64,000 nucleotides of DNA from Pseudomonas wayambapalatensis (GCA_014268975.2 CP077096.1:3509501-3573500), one strand, 5' to 3'. Shown: positions 41,156 to 50,100, counted from the stretch's first letter. Notes: generated from the letters alone by a model not told the origin. Made by a program: numbers and translations.

Positions 41156-42316
41156 TCAGTTACCAACGAGATAATCACGCAACCGCAGCAACATCGCATC
41201 ACAACCCTGCAGTTGCGCAACGCTGACAAACTCGTCCGGCTTGTGCCCCTGGTCCATGCTGCCCGGCCCGCAGACCACGGTCGGGATCCCCGCCTGGTCG
41301 AACAACCCGCCTTCGGTGCCAAAGGCCACGGTGCCGAAATCTTCCGAACCGCTGAGCAGCGCCACCAGGCGCGCCGCTTCGCTGTCTTCGGGCGTTGCCA
41401 GCCCCGGGTAGGCGCTGAGTGGCTTGAGGCGGATATCGCTGGCATCACTGACGGCACGCATGCGCGGCAGCAGGTCGGTTTCGGCGTAGGCCTGCAAGCG
41501 CTCGGCCACGACCTTGGCTTCAAAGCCCGGCAAGGCACGCACCTCGAAGTCGAACTCGCATTCCTCAGGCACGATGTTCAACGCCCGCCCGCCCTTGATC
41601 ACGCCGGTCTGGACGGTAGAGAACGGTGGATCGAAGCGCGCGTCATGGTGCTCGGGACGCGCCAGCTCGCCGCCGATCTCGCCCAGCTTGCCGATCAATT
41701 GCGCGGCATACTCAATGGCATTGACGCCATAGGGTGCATAAGCCGAGTGGCACGCGGCGCCGTGCACCTGGCAGCGCATGGCCAACTTGCCTTTGTGCCC
41801 GAGCACCGGTTTGAGCTCGGTGGGTTCGCCGATCAGGCACAGGCGCGGCTTGTTCGGGCGCTGTTCGAGCGCCTCCAGCATCGAGCGTACACCGAGGCAG
41901 CCGACCTCTTCGTCATAGGAGAATGCCAGGTGCACCGGCGTTGTCAGCGGCTGGGCGAGGAACGCCGGCACCGCCGCCAGTACCGAGGCGATGAAGCCCT
42001 TCATGTCGGCCGTGCCACGGCCATACAGGCGCCCATCGCGCTCGCTCAGGCGAAACGGCTCGACACTCCAGGCCTGGCCGTCCACCGGCACCACATCGGT
42101 ATGCCCGGACAACACCACGCCGCCACGATCGGTCGGGCCGATGGTGGCGAACAGGTTGGCCTTGGTGCCCTCCTCGTTGAGGAACAGTTCGCTCTCGACC
42201 CCCAGCCCCGCCAGGTAATCGCGGATGAAACCGATCAGTTCGAGGTTGGAGTCGCGACTGACCGTGGCAAAGCCGATCAGGCGCTCCAGCACGGCGCGGC
42301 TGGTGAGATCACTCAT
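41156..42316 (-). CDS. Acetylornithine deacetylase-like M20 metallohydrolase (ArgE-type)
   Basis: Zinc-dependent M20 peptidase-family amidohydrolase of 386 aa. Metal and catalytic residues: LSGHTDVVPVD (His about 70), YGRGTADMKGF (Asp about 103), YDEEVGCLG (Glu-Glu about 135-136), IGEPTEL (Glu about 161) and a C-terminal histidine in MDQGHKPDEF. Most similar in style to ArgE, which removes acetyl from N-acetylornithine, but pseudomonads make arginine by the ArgJ recycling route. A catabolic N-acyl amino acid hydrolase is therefore more likely (inference). Overlaps the DUF1028 gene by eight bases. Confidence 0.88.
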   Translation of the reverse strand: MSDLTSRAVLERLIGFATVSRDSNLELIGFIRDYLAGLGVESELFLNEEGTKANLFATIGPTDRGGVVLSGHTDVVPVDGQAWSVEPFRLSERDGRLYGRGTADMKGFIASVLAAVPAFLAQPLTTPVHLAFSYDEEVGCLGVRSMLEALEQRPNKPRLCLIGEPTELKPVLGHKGKLAMRCQVHGAACHSAYAPYGVNAIEYAAQLIGKLGEIGGELARPEHHDARFDPPFSTVQTGVIKGGRALNIVPEECEFDFEVRALPGFEAKVVAERLQAYAETDLLPRMRAVSDASDIRLKPLSAYPGLATPEDSEAARLVALLSGSEDFGTVAFGTEGGLFDQAGIPTVVCGPGSMDQGHKPDEFVSVAQLQGCDAMLLRLRDYLVGN

Positions 42317-42986
42317 CGCCCGGTACCCCGTAGCTGGGGGCCGTGGTCGGATTCAGGGCACGGGTGACGTAATCCTGCATCTGTGGGCGATAGGCCTGCC
42401 ACAGGCGGTCGAGTTCGCCGATCGGATCGTGCTCGGCCCAGTCCACACGCAGGTCCACCAGCGGCCAGGTCAGCTCGCCGGCGATCTTCAACGCTGCCGA
42501 GTGCACGGGGCCCGCCTCGCCACCGGCAGCCAAGGCCGCGTGCATCGCCGCCAGCAAGCGATCGGCCAGGTGCCCGCCCGCCTGCTCGAACGCGTGCACC
42601 ATCGCCTGGATCACCTGCGGCGAGGCCAGCAGGTTGCCGGCTGCGGCGCATTGCTCACCCGCCACGGCGTTGTGCACGCCCAGCGCCTCCTTGCCGGTGA
42701 ACAGCGCGACCTGGCCATGGCTGTCTATCACTGTCACCTGGCGGTACTCGCTCCAACCGTTGGCACTGAGCACCCGGTCCAGCGCCGCGGCGGGCGGCAA
42801 CTGGCCCTGCTCGAGGGCGTCGAGGATCTGCGGGCCGAGGGCCGGCAAGGTGATGTTCTGCGTCGCCACCGCCCCGACCCCGGCGCGCACCCATGGGCAG
42901 CGGGCACCGACGGCGATGCTGGACGAGCTGATGGCGATGCCGACCTGGCCGGTTTCCTGGCAGCGGCCGATGATGGAGAAGGTCAT
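42309..42986 (-). CDS. DUF1028 protein, putative Ntn-hydrolase
   Basis: Protein of 225 aa, DUF1028 family. The start MTFSIIGRCQETGQVGIAIS is characteristic; Thr2 would become the N-terminal nucleophile after Met removal, as in Ntn-hydrolases (inference from family fold). Further motifs: GARCPWVRAGVGAVATQN and TGKEALGVHNAVAGEQCAAAGNLL. Such proteins probably cleave an amide. First gene of a two-gene operon with the ArgE-like deacetylase, divergent from a flavin monooxygenase. Start chosen at 42986, the family start; an upstream in-frame ATG would add 13 residues. Confidence 0.86.
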   Translation of the reverse strand: MTFSIIGRCQETGQVGIAISSSSIAVGARCPWVRAGVGAVATQNITLPALGPQILDALEQGQLPPAAALDRVLSANGWSEYRQVTVIDSHGQVALFTGKEALGVHNAVAGEQCAAAGNLLASPQVIQAMVHAFEQAGGHLADRLLAAMHAALAAGGEAGPVHSAALKIAGELTWPLVDLRVDWAEHDPIGELDRLWQAYRPQMQDYVTRALNPTTAPSYGVPGDE

Positions 42987-43267
42987 GGTGCAGCTCCTTT
43001 CTGGGTTTACCGGCATTCTCGGCAAGCCCTGGCGGCGGCGAAACGAGCATTTTGCTTGGCATTGGCGAGGAAAAAACTGGGCACCCCAGGTTTGCCGGGC
43101 AAATCTGCCGGGCTGCTCGCTGCAGCGCTGCCACCCTTCGCCAATTTATCGGCAAGCCCCAGCTAAATACTATTTTCGCGAAATTCCGTGCATCCCTAGT
43201 CTGGCCCCAGGCAACGGCGGTCCTCCACAACCGACCTGACAAAAACCGCCTGAACAAGGGCTCGGAC
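42987..43267. promoter_or_regulatory. Divergent promoter region, DUF1028 operon / monooxygenase-RidA operon
   Basis: Spacer of 281 bases, probably with both promoters and the operator of the nearby LysR protein. Visible palindromes are TTTGCCGGGCAAA (43091-43103) and GCC-AATTTATC-GGC (about 43140-43153). Which, if any, is bound is unknown. No gene seen. Confidence 0.4.
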
Positions 43268-44587
43268 ATGACACTGAACAATCTCGAAATCGACACCCTC
43301 GTGGTCGGCGCCGGCCAGGCCGGCGTGGCCATGAGTGAACACCTGAGCAAACTCGGCGTGCCGCACCTGGTGCTGGAACGCAATCGCATCGCCGAGGCCT
43401 GGCGTACCGGGCGCTGGGACTCGCTGGTGGCCAACGGGCCGGTCTGGCACGACCGCTTCCCCGGCCTTGAATTCGACCTCGACGCCGATGCCTTCGCCGG
43501 CAAGGACCAGGTCGCCGACTACTTCGAACGCTACGTGCGCAAGTACAACCTGCCGGTGCGTACCGGCATCGAGGTCAAGCGCGTGGTGCGCAACGGCGAC
43601 CGTCCAGGCTTCACCATCGAAACCAATGAAGGCGTGATCCGTGCCAACCGCGTGGTCGCTGCCACCGGCCCGTTCCAGAAACCGGTGATCCCGGCCATTG
43701 CGCCAAAGGACGAGCGCCTGCACCAGATCCACTCCGCCGCCTACTACAACCCGCAGCAGTTGCCTGAAGGCGCGGTGCTGGTGGTCGGCGCCGGGTCTTC
43801 CGGGGTGCAGATCGCCGAGGAGCTGATGCGCGCCGGGCGCCAGGTCTACCTCTCGGTCGGCGCCCACGACCGCCCGCCACGTGCCTACCGCAACCGCGAC
43901 TTCTGCTGGTGGCTGGGCGTGCTGGGTGAATGGGACGCGGAAGTCGCCAAGCCCGGCCGCGAACACGTGACCATTGCCGTCAGCGGTGCCCGTGGCGGCC
44001 ATACCGTGGACTTCCGCGCCCTCGCCCACCAAGGCATGACCCTGGTCGGCCTGACCCAGTCGTTCGAAGACGGCGTGGTGCGTTTCCAGGACAACCTGGC
44101 CGACAACATCAACCGCGGTGACGAAAACTACCTGGCCCTGCTCGATGCCGCCGATGCCTACATCGAGCGCAACGGCCTGGACCTGCCAGAAGAGCCCGAA
44201 GCGCGCCAACGCCTGGCCGACCCGGACTGCGTCAGCAACCCGCTGCTGGAACTGGACCTGGCCAAGGCCGGCGTCACCAGCATCATCTGGGCCACCGGCT
44301 ACGGTGTGGACTTCAGCTGGCTGCAGGTCGACACCTTCGACGCCAATGGCAAACCCCAGCACCAGCGCGGCGTGGCCCGCGAGCCGGGGGTGTACTTCCT
44401 CGGCCTGCCCTGGCTGTCGCGCCGCGGCTCGTCGTTCATCTGGGGCGTCTGGCACGACGCCAAGCACGTCGCCGGCCACATCGCCACCCAGCGCACCTAC
44501 CTGGCCTACCGCGACCGTAACCAGCGCGACGCGGATCAACAGCTACACACCTCGATCAGCAACGTCAGCACCCTCGGAGCCCACTGA
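43268..44587 (+). CDS. Flavin-containing monooxygenase / NAD(P)-binding flavoprotein
   Basis: CzcO/FMO-like flavoprotein of 439 aa. FAD motif VVGAGQAGVAMSE (residues 12-24), FMO-type segment HQIHSAAYYN (about 155), NADPH motif VVGAGSSGVQIAEE (about 174), and the C-terminal ATGYGVDFSWLQ that closes the FAD site. It probably hydroxylates or oxidises a nitrogen or carbon centre using NADPH and oxygen; substrate unknown. Start at 43268 with AAGGG seven bases upstream. The stop overlaps the RidA start (TGATG), which suggests that its product is handled by RidA, for example an unstable imine or enamine. Confidence 0.87.
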   Translation: MTLNNLEIDTLVVGAGQAGVAMSEHLSKLGVPHLVLERNRIAEAWRTGRWDSLVANGPVWHDRFPGLEFDLDADAFAGKDQVADYFERYVRKYNLPVRTGIEVKRVVRNGDRPGFTIETNEGVIRANRVVAATGPFQKPVIPAIAPKDERLHQIHSAAYYNPQQLPEGAVLVVGAGSSGVQIAEELMRAGRQVYLSVGAHDRPPRAYRNRDFCWWLGVLGEWDAEVAKPGREHVTIAVSGARGGHTVDFRALAHQGMTLVGLTQSFEDGVVRFQDNLADNINRGDENYLALLDAADAYIERNGLDLPEEPEARQRLADPDCVSNPLLELDLAKAGVTSIIWATGYGVDFSWLQVDTFDANGKPQHQRGVAREPGVYFLGLPWLSRRGSSFIWGVWHDAKHVAGHIATQRTYLAYRDRNQRDADQQLHTSISNVSTLGAH

Positions 44588-45003
44588 TGCCTACCCATAC
44601 CCGCATCCGCATGTTCAACACCAAGGCCACCTACCCCAACCAGACCTTGGACAACGACCTCTGCCAGGCCGTGCGCGCCGGCAACACCATCTATGTACGC
44701 GGCCAGGTCGGCACCGATTTCGAAGGCCGGCTGGTCGGTCTGGGCGACCCGCAGGCACAGGCCGAGCAGGCGATGAAAAACGTCAAGCAACTGCTTGAAG
44801 AGGCCGGCTCCGACCTGTCGCATATCGTCAAGACCACCACCTACATCACCGACCCGCGCTTCCGCGAGCCGGTGTACCGCGAAGTCGGCAAGTGGCTCAA
44901 GGGCGTGTTCCCGATCTCCACCGGGCTGGTGGTCGCGGGCCTGGCGCAGGCTGAGTGGTTGATGGAAATCGATGTGATCGCGGTGGTGCCGGATCAGCAG
45001 TAA
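44587..45003 (+). CDS. RidA-family enamine/imine deaminase-like protein
   Basis: Small cytoplasmic protein of 138 aa, RidA/YjgF/YER057c fold. It has SNKATYPNQ-like start (MFNTKATYPNQ), IYVRGQVGTDFEGRLVG, and the C-terminal GLAQAEWLMEIDVIAV. Archetypal RidA has an Arg before a conserved IxVx stretch near residue 105 for substrate carboxylate binding; here that segment is PISTGLVVAGL, without an obvious Arg, so the substrate may differ. Translationally coupled to the monooxygenase. Confidence 0.88.
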   Translation: MPTHTRIRMFNTKATYPNQTLDNDLCQAVRAGNTIYVRGQVGTDFEGRLVGLGDPQAQAEQAMKNVKQLLEEAGSDLSHIVKTTTYITDPRFREPVYREVGKWLKGVFPISTGLVVAGLAQAEWLMEIDVIAVVPDQQ

Positions 45004-45029
45004 GCACTGATCGCCACCGCAGTGTTCTT

Positions 45030-45063
45030 TTCGCGGCGGTTCGGGCAACCGAACCGCCGCGAA
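45030..45063. terminator. Strong bidirectional terminator hairpin
   Basis: A perfect 15-bp stem, TTCGCGGCGGTTCGG with CCGAACCGCCGCGAA, capped by the GNRA tetraloop GCAA. It sits between the convergent ridA-like and LysR genes; TTCTTTT lies just before it, serving as the T run for the leftward direction. Confidence 0.8.
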
Positions 45064-45067
45064 TCGT

Positions 45068-45973
45068 TTACAGCTTCGCCAACTCTTCGCGACAGAACTC
45101 GACGAACAACTGCGCAGGCTTGGTCAACTGCACACGCTTGAGGTGCGCCGCCGCCAGCCCCGACAGCGCCACCGGCTCGGCGATATCCAGCGTCACCAGG
45201 CGCTTGCCATCGTAAGTGAAGGGTGAGTGCGGCCGGGTCACCAGCAGCGAAAAGCCGAACCCCTGCCCTACCATCCCCCGCACCATCTCGATCGATGGCG
45301 AGCTGAAGACGATGTTCGGCGTCAGCCCCATCTCGTTGAACAGGCTGACGAAGTAGGTACGGCTCGGCGCAACATCGAGCAGGATCATCGGCTCCGGGCA
45401 AAGGTCGCGCAGCGAAACCTGGGCCTGGCTGGCGAAGCGGTGCTTCTCGGGCAGCAGCACATAGGGCTTCTGCGGCGGCATCAGCGGCTCGGCCTCGATG
45501 GTGCCGTCCAGATCGTGGTCGTAGAGAAACGCCAGGTCGAAGGTGCCCGCCGTCAGCCCCTGGATCAGCTCCTGCTGCTCGCCGTCGCGCAGGCGGATAT
45601 CCACACCGGGATAACGCTCGCGAAAACCTGCGATCAGCCGTGGCAGATAAAGCGGCGCGACAGTCTCGAAGCAGCCGATGTCGATCTGCCCGGCCACCGT
45701 ATCGTTGTCGGCCAGGGCGTTCTGCTCGAACTCGTGGGACATCTGCAGCAGCGCCTTGGTCTTGGCATAGAAGCGCTTGCCGCTGGGGGTCAGCGACACG
45801 CCCTGGGCGTGGTGACGAATGAACAACTGCACACCGAAGCTCTCTTCCAGGCTCTTGATCGCGGTGGAGATCGACGGCTGGGCGATGTACAGCTGGCGCG
45901 AAGCCTCGGCAACACTGCCGGCCTCCACCGTGGTGACGAAGTACTTGAGTTGTCGCAAGGTATAGGAAGCCAT
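45068..45973 (-). CDS. LysR-family transcriptional regulator
   Basis: LysR-type regulator of 301 aa: winged helix at residues 1-60 (LRQLKYFVTTVEAGSVAEA, then YIAQPSISTAIKSLEESFG) and an effector-binding domain to the end. It follows the monooxygenase-ridA operon in convergent orientation and may regulate that operon and the DUF1028-deacetylase operon (inference). Start at ATG 45973 with AGAGGTG just upstream; the GTG at 45979 is part of that ribosome binding site. Confidence 0.9.
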   Translation of the reverse strand: MASYTLRQLKYFVTTVEAGSVAEASRQLYIAQPSISTAIKSLEESFGVQLFIRHHAQGVSLTPSGKRFYAKTKALLQMSHEFEQNALADNDTVAGQIDIGCFETVAPLYLPRLIAGFRERYPGVDIRLRDGEQQELIQGLTAGTFDLAFLYDHDLDGTIEAEPLMPPQKPYVLLPEKHRFASQAQVSLRDLCPEPMILLDVAPSRTYFVSLFNEMGLTPNIVFSSPSIEMVRGMVGQGFGFSLLVTRPHSPFTYDGKRLVTLDIAEPVALSGLAAAHLKRVQLTKPAQLFVEFCREELAKL

Positions 45974-46065
45974 GGGCACCTCTGGGGCGCCGTGGGCGGC
46001 GCGCGGAATTTTCCTCTCACCTTACCTTAGTGGCTGGCATGCGTGCGGCCAGTGCAGCCTAGGAT

Positions 46066-46117
46066 TTGCCTGGGGGCTGAGCATATTTTTGCTCGCTTGT
46101 TGGCCGCCCCCAGGGCA
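46066..46117 (-). terminator. Nested hairpin downstream of the TonB receptor gene
   Basis: TTGCCTGGGGGC and GCCCCCAGGGCAA pair with one bulge and enclose a smaller GAGCA/TGCTC hairpin. It follows the receptor stop by about ten bases on the minus strand, the place expected for the fecIRA-type transcript terminator. Confidence 0.45.
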
Positions 46118-46125
46118 ACGGCCCC

Positions 46126-48519
46126 TCAGAACCCGACCGTCGCCGACAGCAACCACGTGCGCGGGGTCGACAGGGTCAGGCCGGTGGCGGTGCCGTCGGG
46201 AACGTTGGCCGAGGCCCAGTAGGTCTTGTCCAGCACGTTCTCGACGCTGGCACGCAGGGTGACGTCCTTGTCACCGAGCTTGAGCGCGTAGCGCGCGCCC
46301 AGGTCATAACGCTGCCAGGCGTCGATCTTCTGCCGGTTGGCGGCATCCAGGTACTGGTTGCCGGTATGGATGACGCGGGCGCTGAGGGTCAGCCCGTCGA
46401 TGGCCGGCAGGTCCCACTCAACGCCAAGGTTGGCATTGACCACCGGCGCGCCGATGGCCCGGTTGCCATCGTTGCGGCCATTGGCCGTGCGTGTCTGCTC
46501 GGCATCGAGGAACATCGCTCCACCCAACACCCGCACCCCGTCCAGTGGCTCGCCGAACAGGCTGATTTCCAGGCCCTGGTTGCGCTGCTGGCCGTCGGCG
46601 CTGAGGTTGTTCTGGGCATCGGTGAAGTACGACGGTTTCTCGATGCGGAACAGGCTGACCGTGGTGCTGAAGCGCCCCATGTCGTACTTGGCGCCGACCT
46701 CCAGTTGCTTGCTGCGGTACGGCGCGAAGACCTTGCCGGCGTTGTTCGCCGTTTCCGGTGCCACCTGGCCCTGGGTCAGGCCCTCCATGTAGTTGAAGTA
46801 CAGCGACAGCTGCTCGGTGGTGCGCCACACCAGGCCCATGGCCGGAGAGGTGGCGCGCTCGTCGTAGCGCTGGTCGGGCTCGCCGGGCTCGGAGCTGTCG
46901 ACCTCGACACGCTGCAGGCGCGCGCCGAGGGTGAGCAGCACAGTGTCGTCAGCGAAACTCAGGGTGTCGGCCAGTGCCAGGCTCGACAGCACGGTGTTGG
47001 TGTGGGTCGGGTTGTCGTCGGACAACGGCGCGCCCGGTGCGGGCAAGGTCACCGGGTCGAACAGGTTGCTGACGCCGTTGGCGTAGCGTGCGCCGCTGTT
47101 GTCGAAGGTCAGGTCGAAGCGATTGAGGCTGATGTTGAGGGTATGGCCGACCGCGCCGGTGTTGAACCAGCCGCGCACGCCGACCGTGCCAGTCACCACG
47201 TCTTCCTCGCGCTGGAAGGCGCGCGGGCTGACGGTGAAGCGCCCGGCATCGTTGACCACCTGGACGGCGTGGCGCATGAAGTCGTAGTCGCCCTTGCGCG
47301 CCCCCAGGGCGCCCAGCAGCATCCAGTTGTCGCTCAGGTCGTACTCGCCGCGCACGGCGCCGAAGGTATCCTTGGCCCGAGAGTAGCTCCAGGGCTGGGC
47401 GAAATTGTGATGAATGTCCTTGGCATCCGGCACCTTGAGCCCTGCGGCAAGGCCGACACGCTCCATCGGCGCATCCACGTCACGCGCCTGATGGCCGATA
47501 TCCAGCGACAGGCGGGTACGCTCGCCTTTCATGTCCAGGCCCAGCACCGTCGCCTCGCGGTCCATGTGCTGGTGATCCCACTCGGTGTCGCCGGCCTGGC
47601 GCACCGCGTTCAGGCGCACGCCAAAACGTTGCTCGTCACCAAAACGCCGACCGATGTCCAGATGACCGCCCCCCTGTCCCGCCGAGGCGTACAACGCGGT
47701 GAACTCGGTCAGCGGTGTCTGGCCAGCGCGCTTGGGCTCGATGTTGACCCCGCCGCCAATGCTGCCATTGGGCGCCAGGCCGCCCAGCAGCGCGCCCGGC
47801 CCCTTGAGGATATCGACCCGCTCGACCATCTCCATGTCGATCGAATAGGTCGGCAGCACGCCATACAATCCGCCGTAGGCCACATCGCTGTTGTACAGGC
47901 TGAAACCGCGCACGGAGAACTGCTCGAAGCGTCCACCTGCGGGGTTGGTGCTGCGCACCGAGGGATCGTTGGCGACGACATCGGCAAGGGTGCGGGCCTG
48001 CTGGTTCTGCAATATCTCGCGGGTGTAGGAGGTCATGCTCAGGGGCGTTTCCATGTAGTCGCGCTCGCCCAGCATGCCGAGGCTGCCGCGTCGCGACACC
48101 TGGCCGCCGGCGTAGGCGTCGCCTGCCAGCGCAGCGCCCTGGCCATGGACATTGGTGTCGGGCAGCACATGCGCGCCCTCGACCGGCGCGGCCTGGCGCA
48201 CCAGGGTGAAGCTACCGGGCCCTGCCGAGACCAGTATCAGGCCCGAGCCCTGCAGCAACGCGGCGAAGCCCTCCTCCACCCCGTATTCGCCCGCAAGCCC
48301 CAGGCTGCTGCGCCCGGCAACCAATGCCGGGTCCACCGACAAACTGACCCCAGCCTGGCCAGCAAAGCGTGTCAGCACCGCGCCAAGGCTGCCGCCCGGC
48401 ACCTGGTAGCTGCGCCGCGCTTCATCGGCCCAACCTGGCGCGGGCAGCCCCAGCGCAAGCAGCAGGCCAGCGCGCATCAGGTGCAGGGATAGAGGACGAA
48501 GCAAAGGGGTGCGGGACAT
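46126..48519 (-). CDS. TonB-dependent siderophore receptor/transducer (FecA/FoxA-like)
   Basis: Outer-membrane receptor of 797 aa. A signal peptide ends near GWADEA; an N-terminal STN signalling domain (about 40-110, YQVPGGSLGAVLTRFAGQAG) marks it as a transducer; the plug begins about residue 150 (RTLADVVANDPSVRS) and the barrel closes with LSATVGF, ending in Phe. With the FecI/FecR pair just upstream it forms a trans-envelope signalling system that senses its own ligand. The ligand is unknown; the IDxE-type plug and 'siderophore receptor' signatures suggest a ferric siderophore. Start at 48519, before a basic-hydrophobic signal. Confidence 0.9.
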   Translation of the reverse strand: MSRTPLLRPLSLHLMRAGLLLALGLPAPGWADEARRSYQVPGGSLGAVLTRFAGQAGVSLSVDPALVAGRSSLGLAGEYGVEEGFAALLQGSGLILVSAGPGSFTLVRQAAPVEGAHVLPDTNVHGQGAALAGDAYAGGQVSRRGSLGMLGERDYMETPLSMTSYTREILQNQQARTLADVVANDPSVRSTNPAGGRFEQFSVRGFSLYNSDVAYGGLYGVLPTYSIDMEMVERVDILKGPGALLGGLAPNGSIGGGVNIEPKRAGQTPLTEFTALYASAGQGGGHLDIGRRFGDEQRFGVRLNAVRQAGDTEWDHQHMDREATVLGLDMKGERTRLSLDIGHQARDVDAPMERVGLAAGLKVPDAKDIHHNFAQPWSYSRAKDTFGAVRGEYDLSDNWMLLGALGARKGDYDFMRHAVQVVNDAGRFTVSPRAFQREEDVVTGTVGVRGWFNTGAVGHTLNISLNRFDLTFDNSGARYANGVSNLFDPVTLPAPGAPLSDDNPTHTNTVLSSLALADTLSFADDTVLLTLGARLQRVEVDSSEPGEPDQRYDERATSPAMGLVWRTTEQLSLYFNYMEGLTQGQVAPETANNAGKVFAPYRSKQLEVGAKYDMGRFSTTVSLFRIEKPSYFTDAQNNLSADGQQRNQGLEISLFGEPLDGVRVLGGAMFLDAEQTRTANGRNDGNRAIGAPVVNANLGVEWDLPAIDGLTLSARVIHTGNQYLDAANRQKIDAWQRYDLGARYALKLGDKDVTLRASVENVLDKTYWASANVPDGTATGLTLSTPRTWLLSATVGF

Positions 48520-48586
48520 CCGGAACGCTCTCAGGTCAGGGGTGGATACCCTTGATGACAAGCGGGCGCAAAAAAAGGGACAGGCT

Positions 48587-49534
48587 TCAGGCAATTTTCT
48601 TGCGAGGGGTCAGCGACACCCAGTAGCGGGTGCGGTAATGCACCTGAAGCGGCAGGCTCGCCGCCAGCAGGGCGAGAATGCGGTCGGTGTCATCGAGCTG
48701 GAAGGTACCGGTCACCGCCAACTGCTCCAGCGCCGGGTCCCAACGCAGCAGCCCGGGGCGGTAGCGATCCAGTTCACGCAGCAGATCGCCCAGGGGCTGG
48801 TCGTCGACGATCAACAACCCCTGCTGCCAACCCGGCAGTTGGGCGTCGAACGGCTGGCTGGCTGTCACCCCGGAGGCGCTCAGCATCGCCCGCTGCCCGG
48901 CCTCCAGGCGAACCGTCGGCCCGGCCAGCGGTTGCAGGCTGACCTGGCCACGTGTCACCGACACCACACAGCCCTGCGCACGCTCACGCACGCAGAAACT
49001 GGCCCCATGCACCCGCACCAGACCGTCGCGGGTCTGCACCTGCAGCGGGCCCACGGTGTCGAGGGCAATTTCGCCCTGCACCAGTTGCAGCCTGTGGCGA
49101 CCTTCGGCGAAGTCCAGATTGACCGCAGTGCCGGTGTTGAGCTGCAACCGGCTGCCATCGGGCAGGGTCAAGCCGCGGCGCTCGCCCGTGGCGGTACGCA
49201 GGTCGGCACGCCAGTCGTCCAGCGGCAACTGCCGATAACCCAGCCAGGCCAGCGGTGCCAGTGCGCCGAAGCCCAGCACTTGCCCCAGCAGGCGGCGGCG
49301 ATCCGGATCGGGACGGTCCAGGCAAGCCACCGCCAGTGGCGCCGGGACCTGGGCGAAGCGCTGACGCAGACCCTCGGCCTTCTGCCACAAGGCTTCATGG
49401 GCGGCACTGCGGGCTCGCCAGCGTTGCAGTGCAGCAGCCTGCTCCGTGTCGAGCTGGCCGGCATCCTGCAAGGCCAGCCACTGCGCCGCCTCACGGGCCA
49501 ACTGGCGTGCACCGGCATCCACCGGGGTGCTCAC
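48587..49534 (-). CDS. fecR: FecR-type anti-sigma factor
   Basis: Inner-membrane regulator of 315 aa. The cytoplasmic N-terminal DUF4880-like region (AREAAQWLALQDAGQ, then RWRARSAAHEALWQKAEGL) binds the sigma factor; a short hydrophobic stretch (GFGALAPLAWLGY, about 88-100) is the membrane segment; the FecR domain (about 120-215, TLPDGSRLQLNTGTAVN) and C-terminal STN-interacting part are periplasmic. Starts with GTG overlapping the fecI stop (GTGA), so the two are translated together. Confidence 0.92.
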   Translation of the reverse strand: MSTPVDAGARQLAREAAQWLALQDAGQLDTEQAAALQRWRARSAAHEALWQKAEGLRQRFAQVPAPLAVACLDRPDPDRRRLLGQVLGFGALAPLAWLGYRQLPLDDWRADLRTATGERRGLTLPDGSRLQLNTGTAVNLDFAEGRHRLQLVQGEIALDTVGPLQVQTRDGLVRVHGASFCVRERAQGCVVSVTRGQVSLQPLAGPTVRLEAGQRAMLSASGVTASQPFDAQLPGWQQGLLIVDDQPLGDLLRELDRYRPGLLRWDPALEQLAVTGTFQLDDTDRILALLAASLPLQVHYRTRYWVSLTPRKKIA

Positions 49535-50046
49535 AGGTCCACCAGCAGGCAGTGTTCGTATGCCTTGGCCATATAGCGTTTCACCGTTCGCTCTGACACC
49601 TCCAGGCGCCCGGCGATGCTGGCGTAGTCCAGCCCTTCGAGCTGCGACCAGAGAAAGGCCCGGCGTACCACAGCAGGCAGGCCATCGAGCAGGTCATCCA
49701 GGGCCTGCAAGGTTTCCAGCAGCAACCAGCGCTGCTCCGGCGACGGCGCCAGCGCCTCGGGCAGGTTGGCGAGGGCATCCAGATAGGCCTGTTCGAGGCT
49801 GCGCCGCTTGTAGTGGTTGACCAGCAACCGGCGCCCGACCGTCAGCAGGTAGGCCCGTGGCTCGCGCAGGCTCGGCACGGCGTTGCCCTGCTGCGCCGCG
49901 AGCACCCGCAGGAAGGTGTCCTGGGTCAGGTCCGCCGCAGTCCAGGCATCGCCCAGGCGCCGGTGCAACCAACCTTGCAGCCAACTGCGATGGTCGCGAT
50001 AGAGGGTGTTGAAACTGGGTTCGGCTGCCGCGGCGGGGTCGGACAT
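49531..50046 (-). CDS. fecI: ECF sigma factor, FecI-like
   Basis: RNA polymerase sigma factor of 171 aa. Sigma region 2 is visible as ADLTQDTFLRVLAA and the region 4 helix-turn-helix as LEGLDYASIAGRLEVSERTV. Directs transcription of the downstream receptor gene when the FecR signal arrives. First gene of fecI-fecR-receptor; a Fur-box-like sequence lies about 40 bases upstream. Not PvdS, which is longer and lies outside the window. Confidence 0.93.
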   Translation of the reverse strand: MSDPAAAAEPSFNTLYRDHRSWLQGWLHRRLGDAWTAADLTQDTFLRVLAAQQGNAVPSLREPRAYLLTVGRRLLVNHYKRRSLEQAYLDALANLPEALAPSPEQRWLLLETLQALDDLLDGLPAVVRRAFLWSQLEGLDYASIAGRLEVSERTVKRYMAKAYEHCLLVDL

Positions 50047-50085
50047 TCGGAGGCACGCTGAGGGAGGATGAGATACGAATGCGAG

Positions 50086-50100
50086 TGATTCTAATTATTT
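50086..50100. promoter_or_regulatory. Candidate Fur box upstream of fecI
   Basis: TGATTCTAATTATTT matches 11 of the 14 or 15 positions of the 7-1-7 Fur consensus TGATAAT-N-ATTATCA, in an A/T-rich patch 40-55 bases before fecI. Iron repression of FecI genes through Fur is usual, so position and sequence agree. Confidence 0.5.

Noticed and set aside
48509..49576. Plus-strand open frame antisense to fecR
   Set aside because: fecR and fecI are well supported with overlapping translation; the plus frame is compositional.
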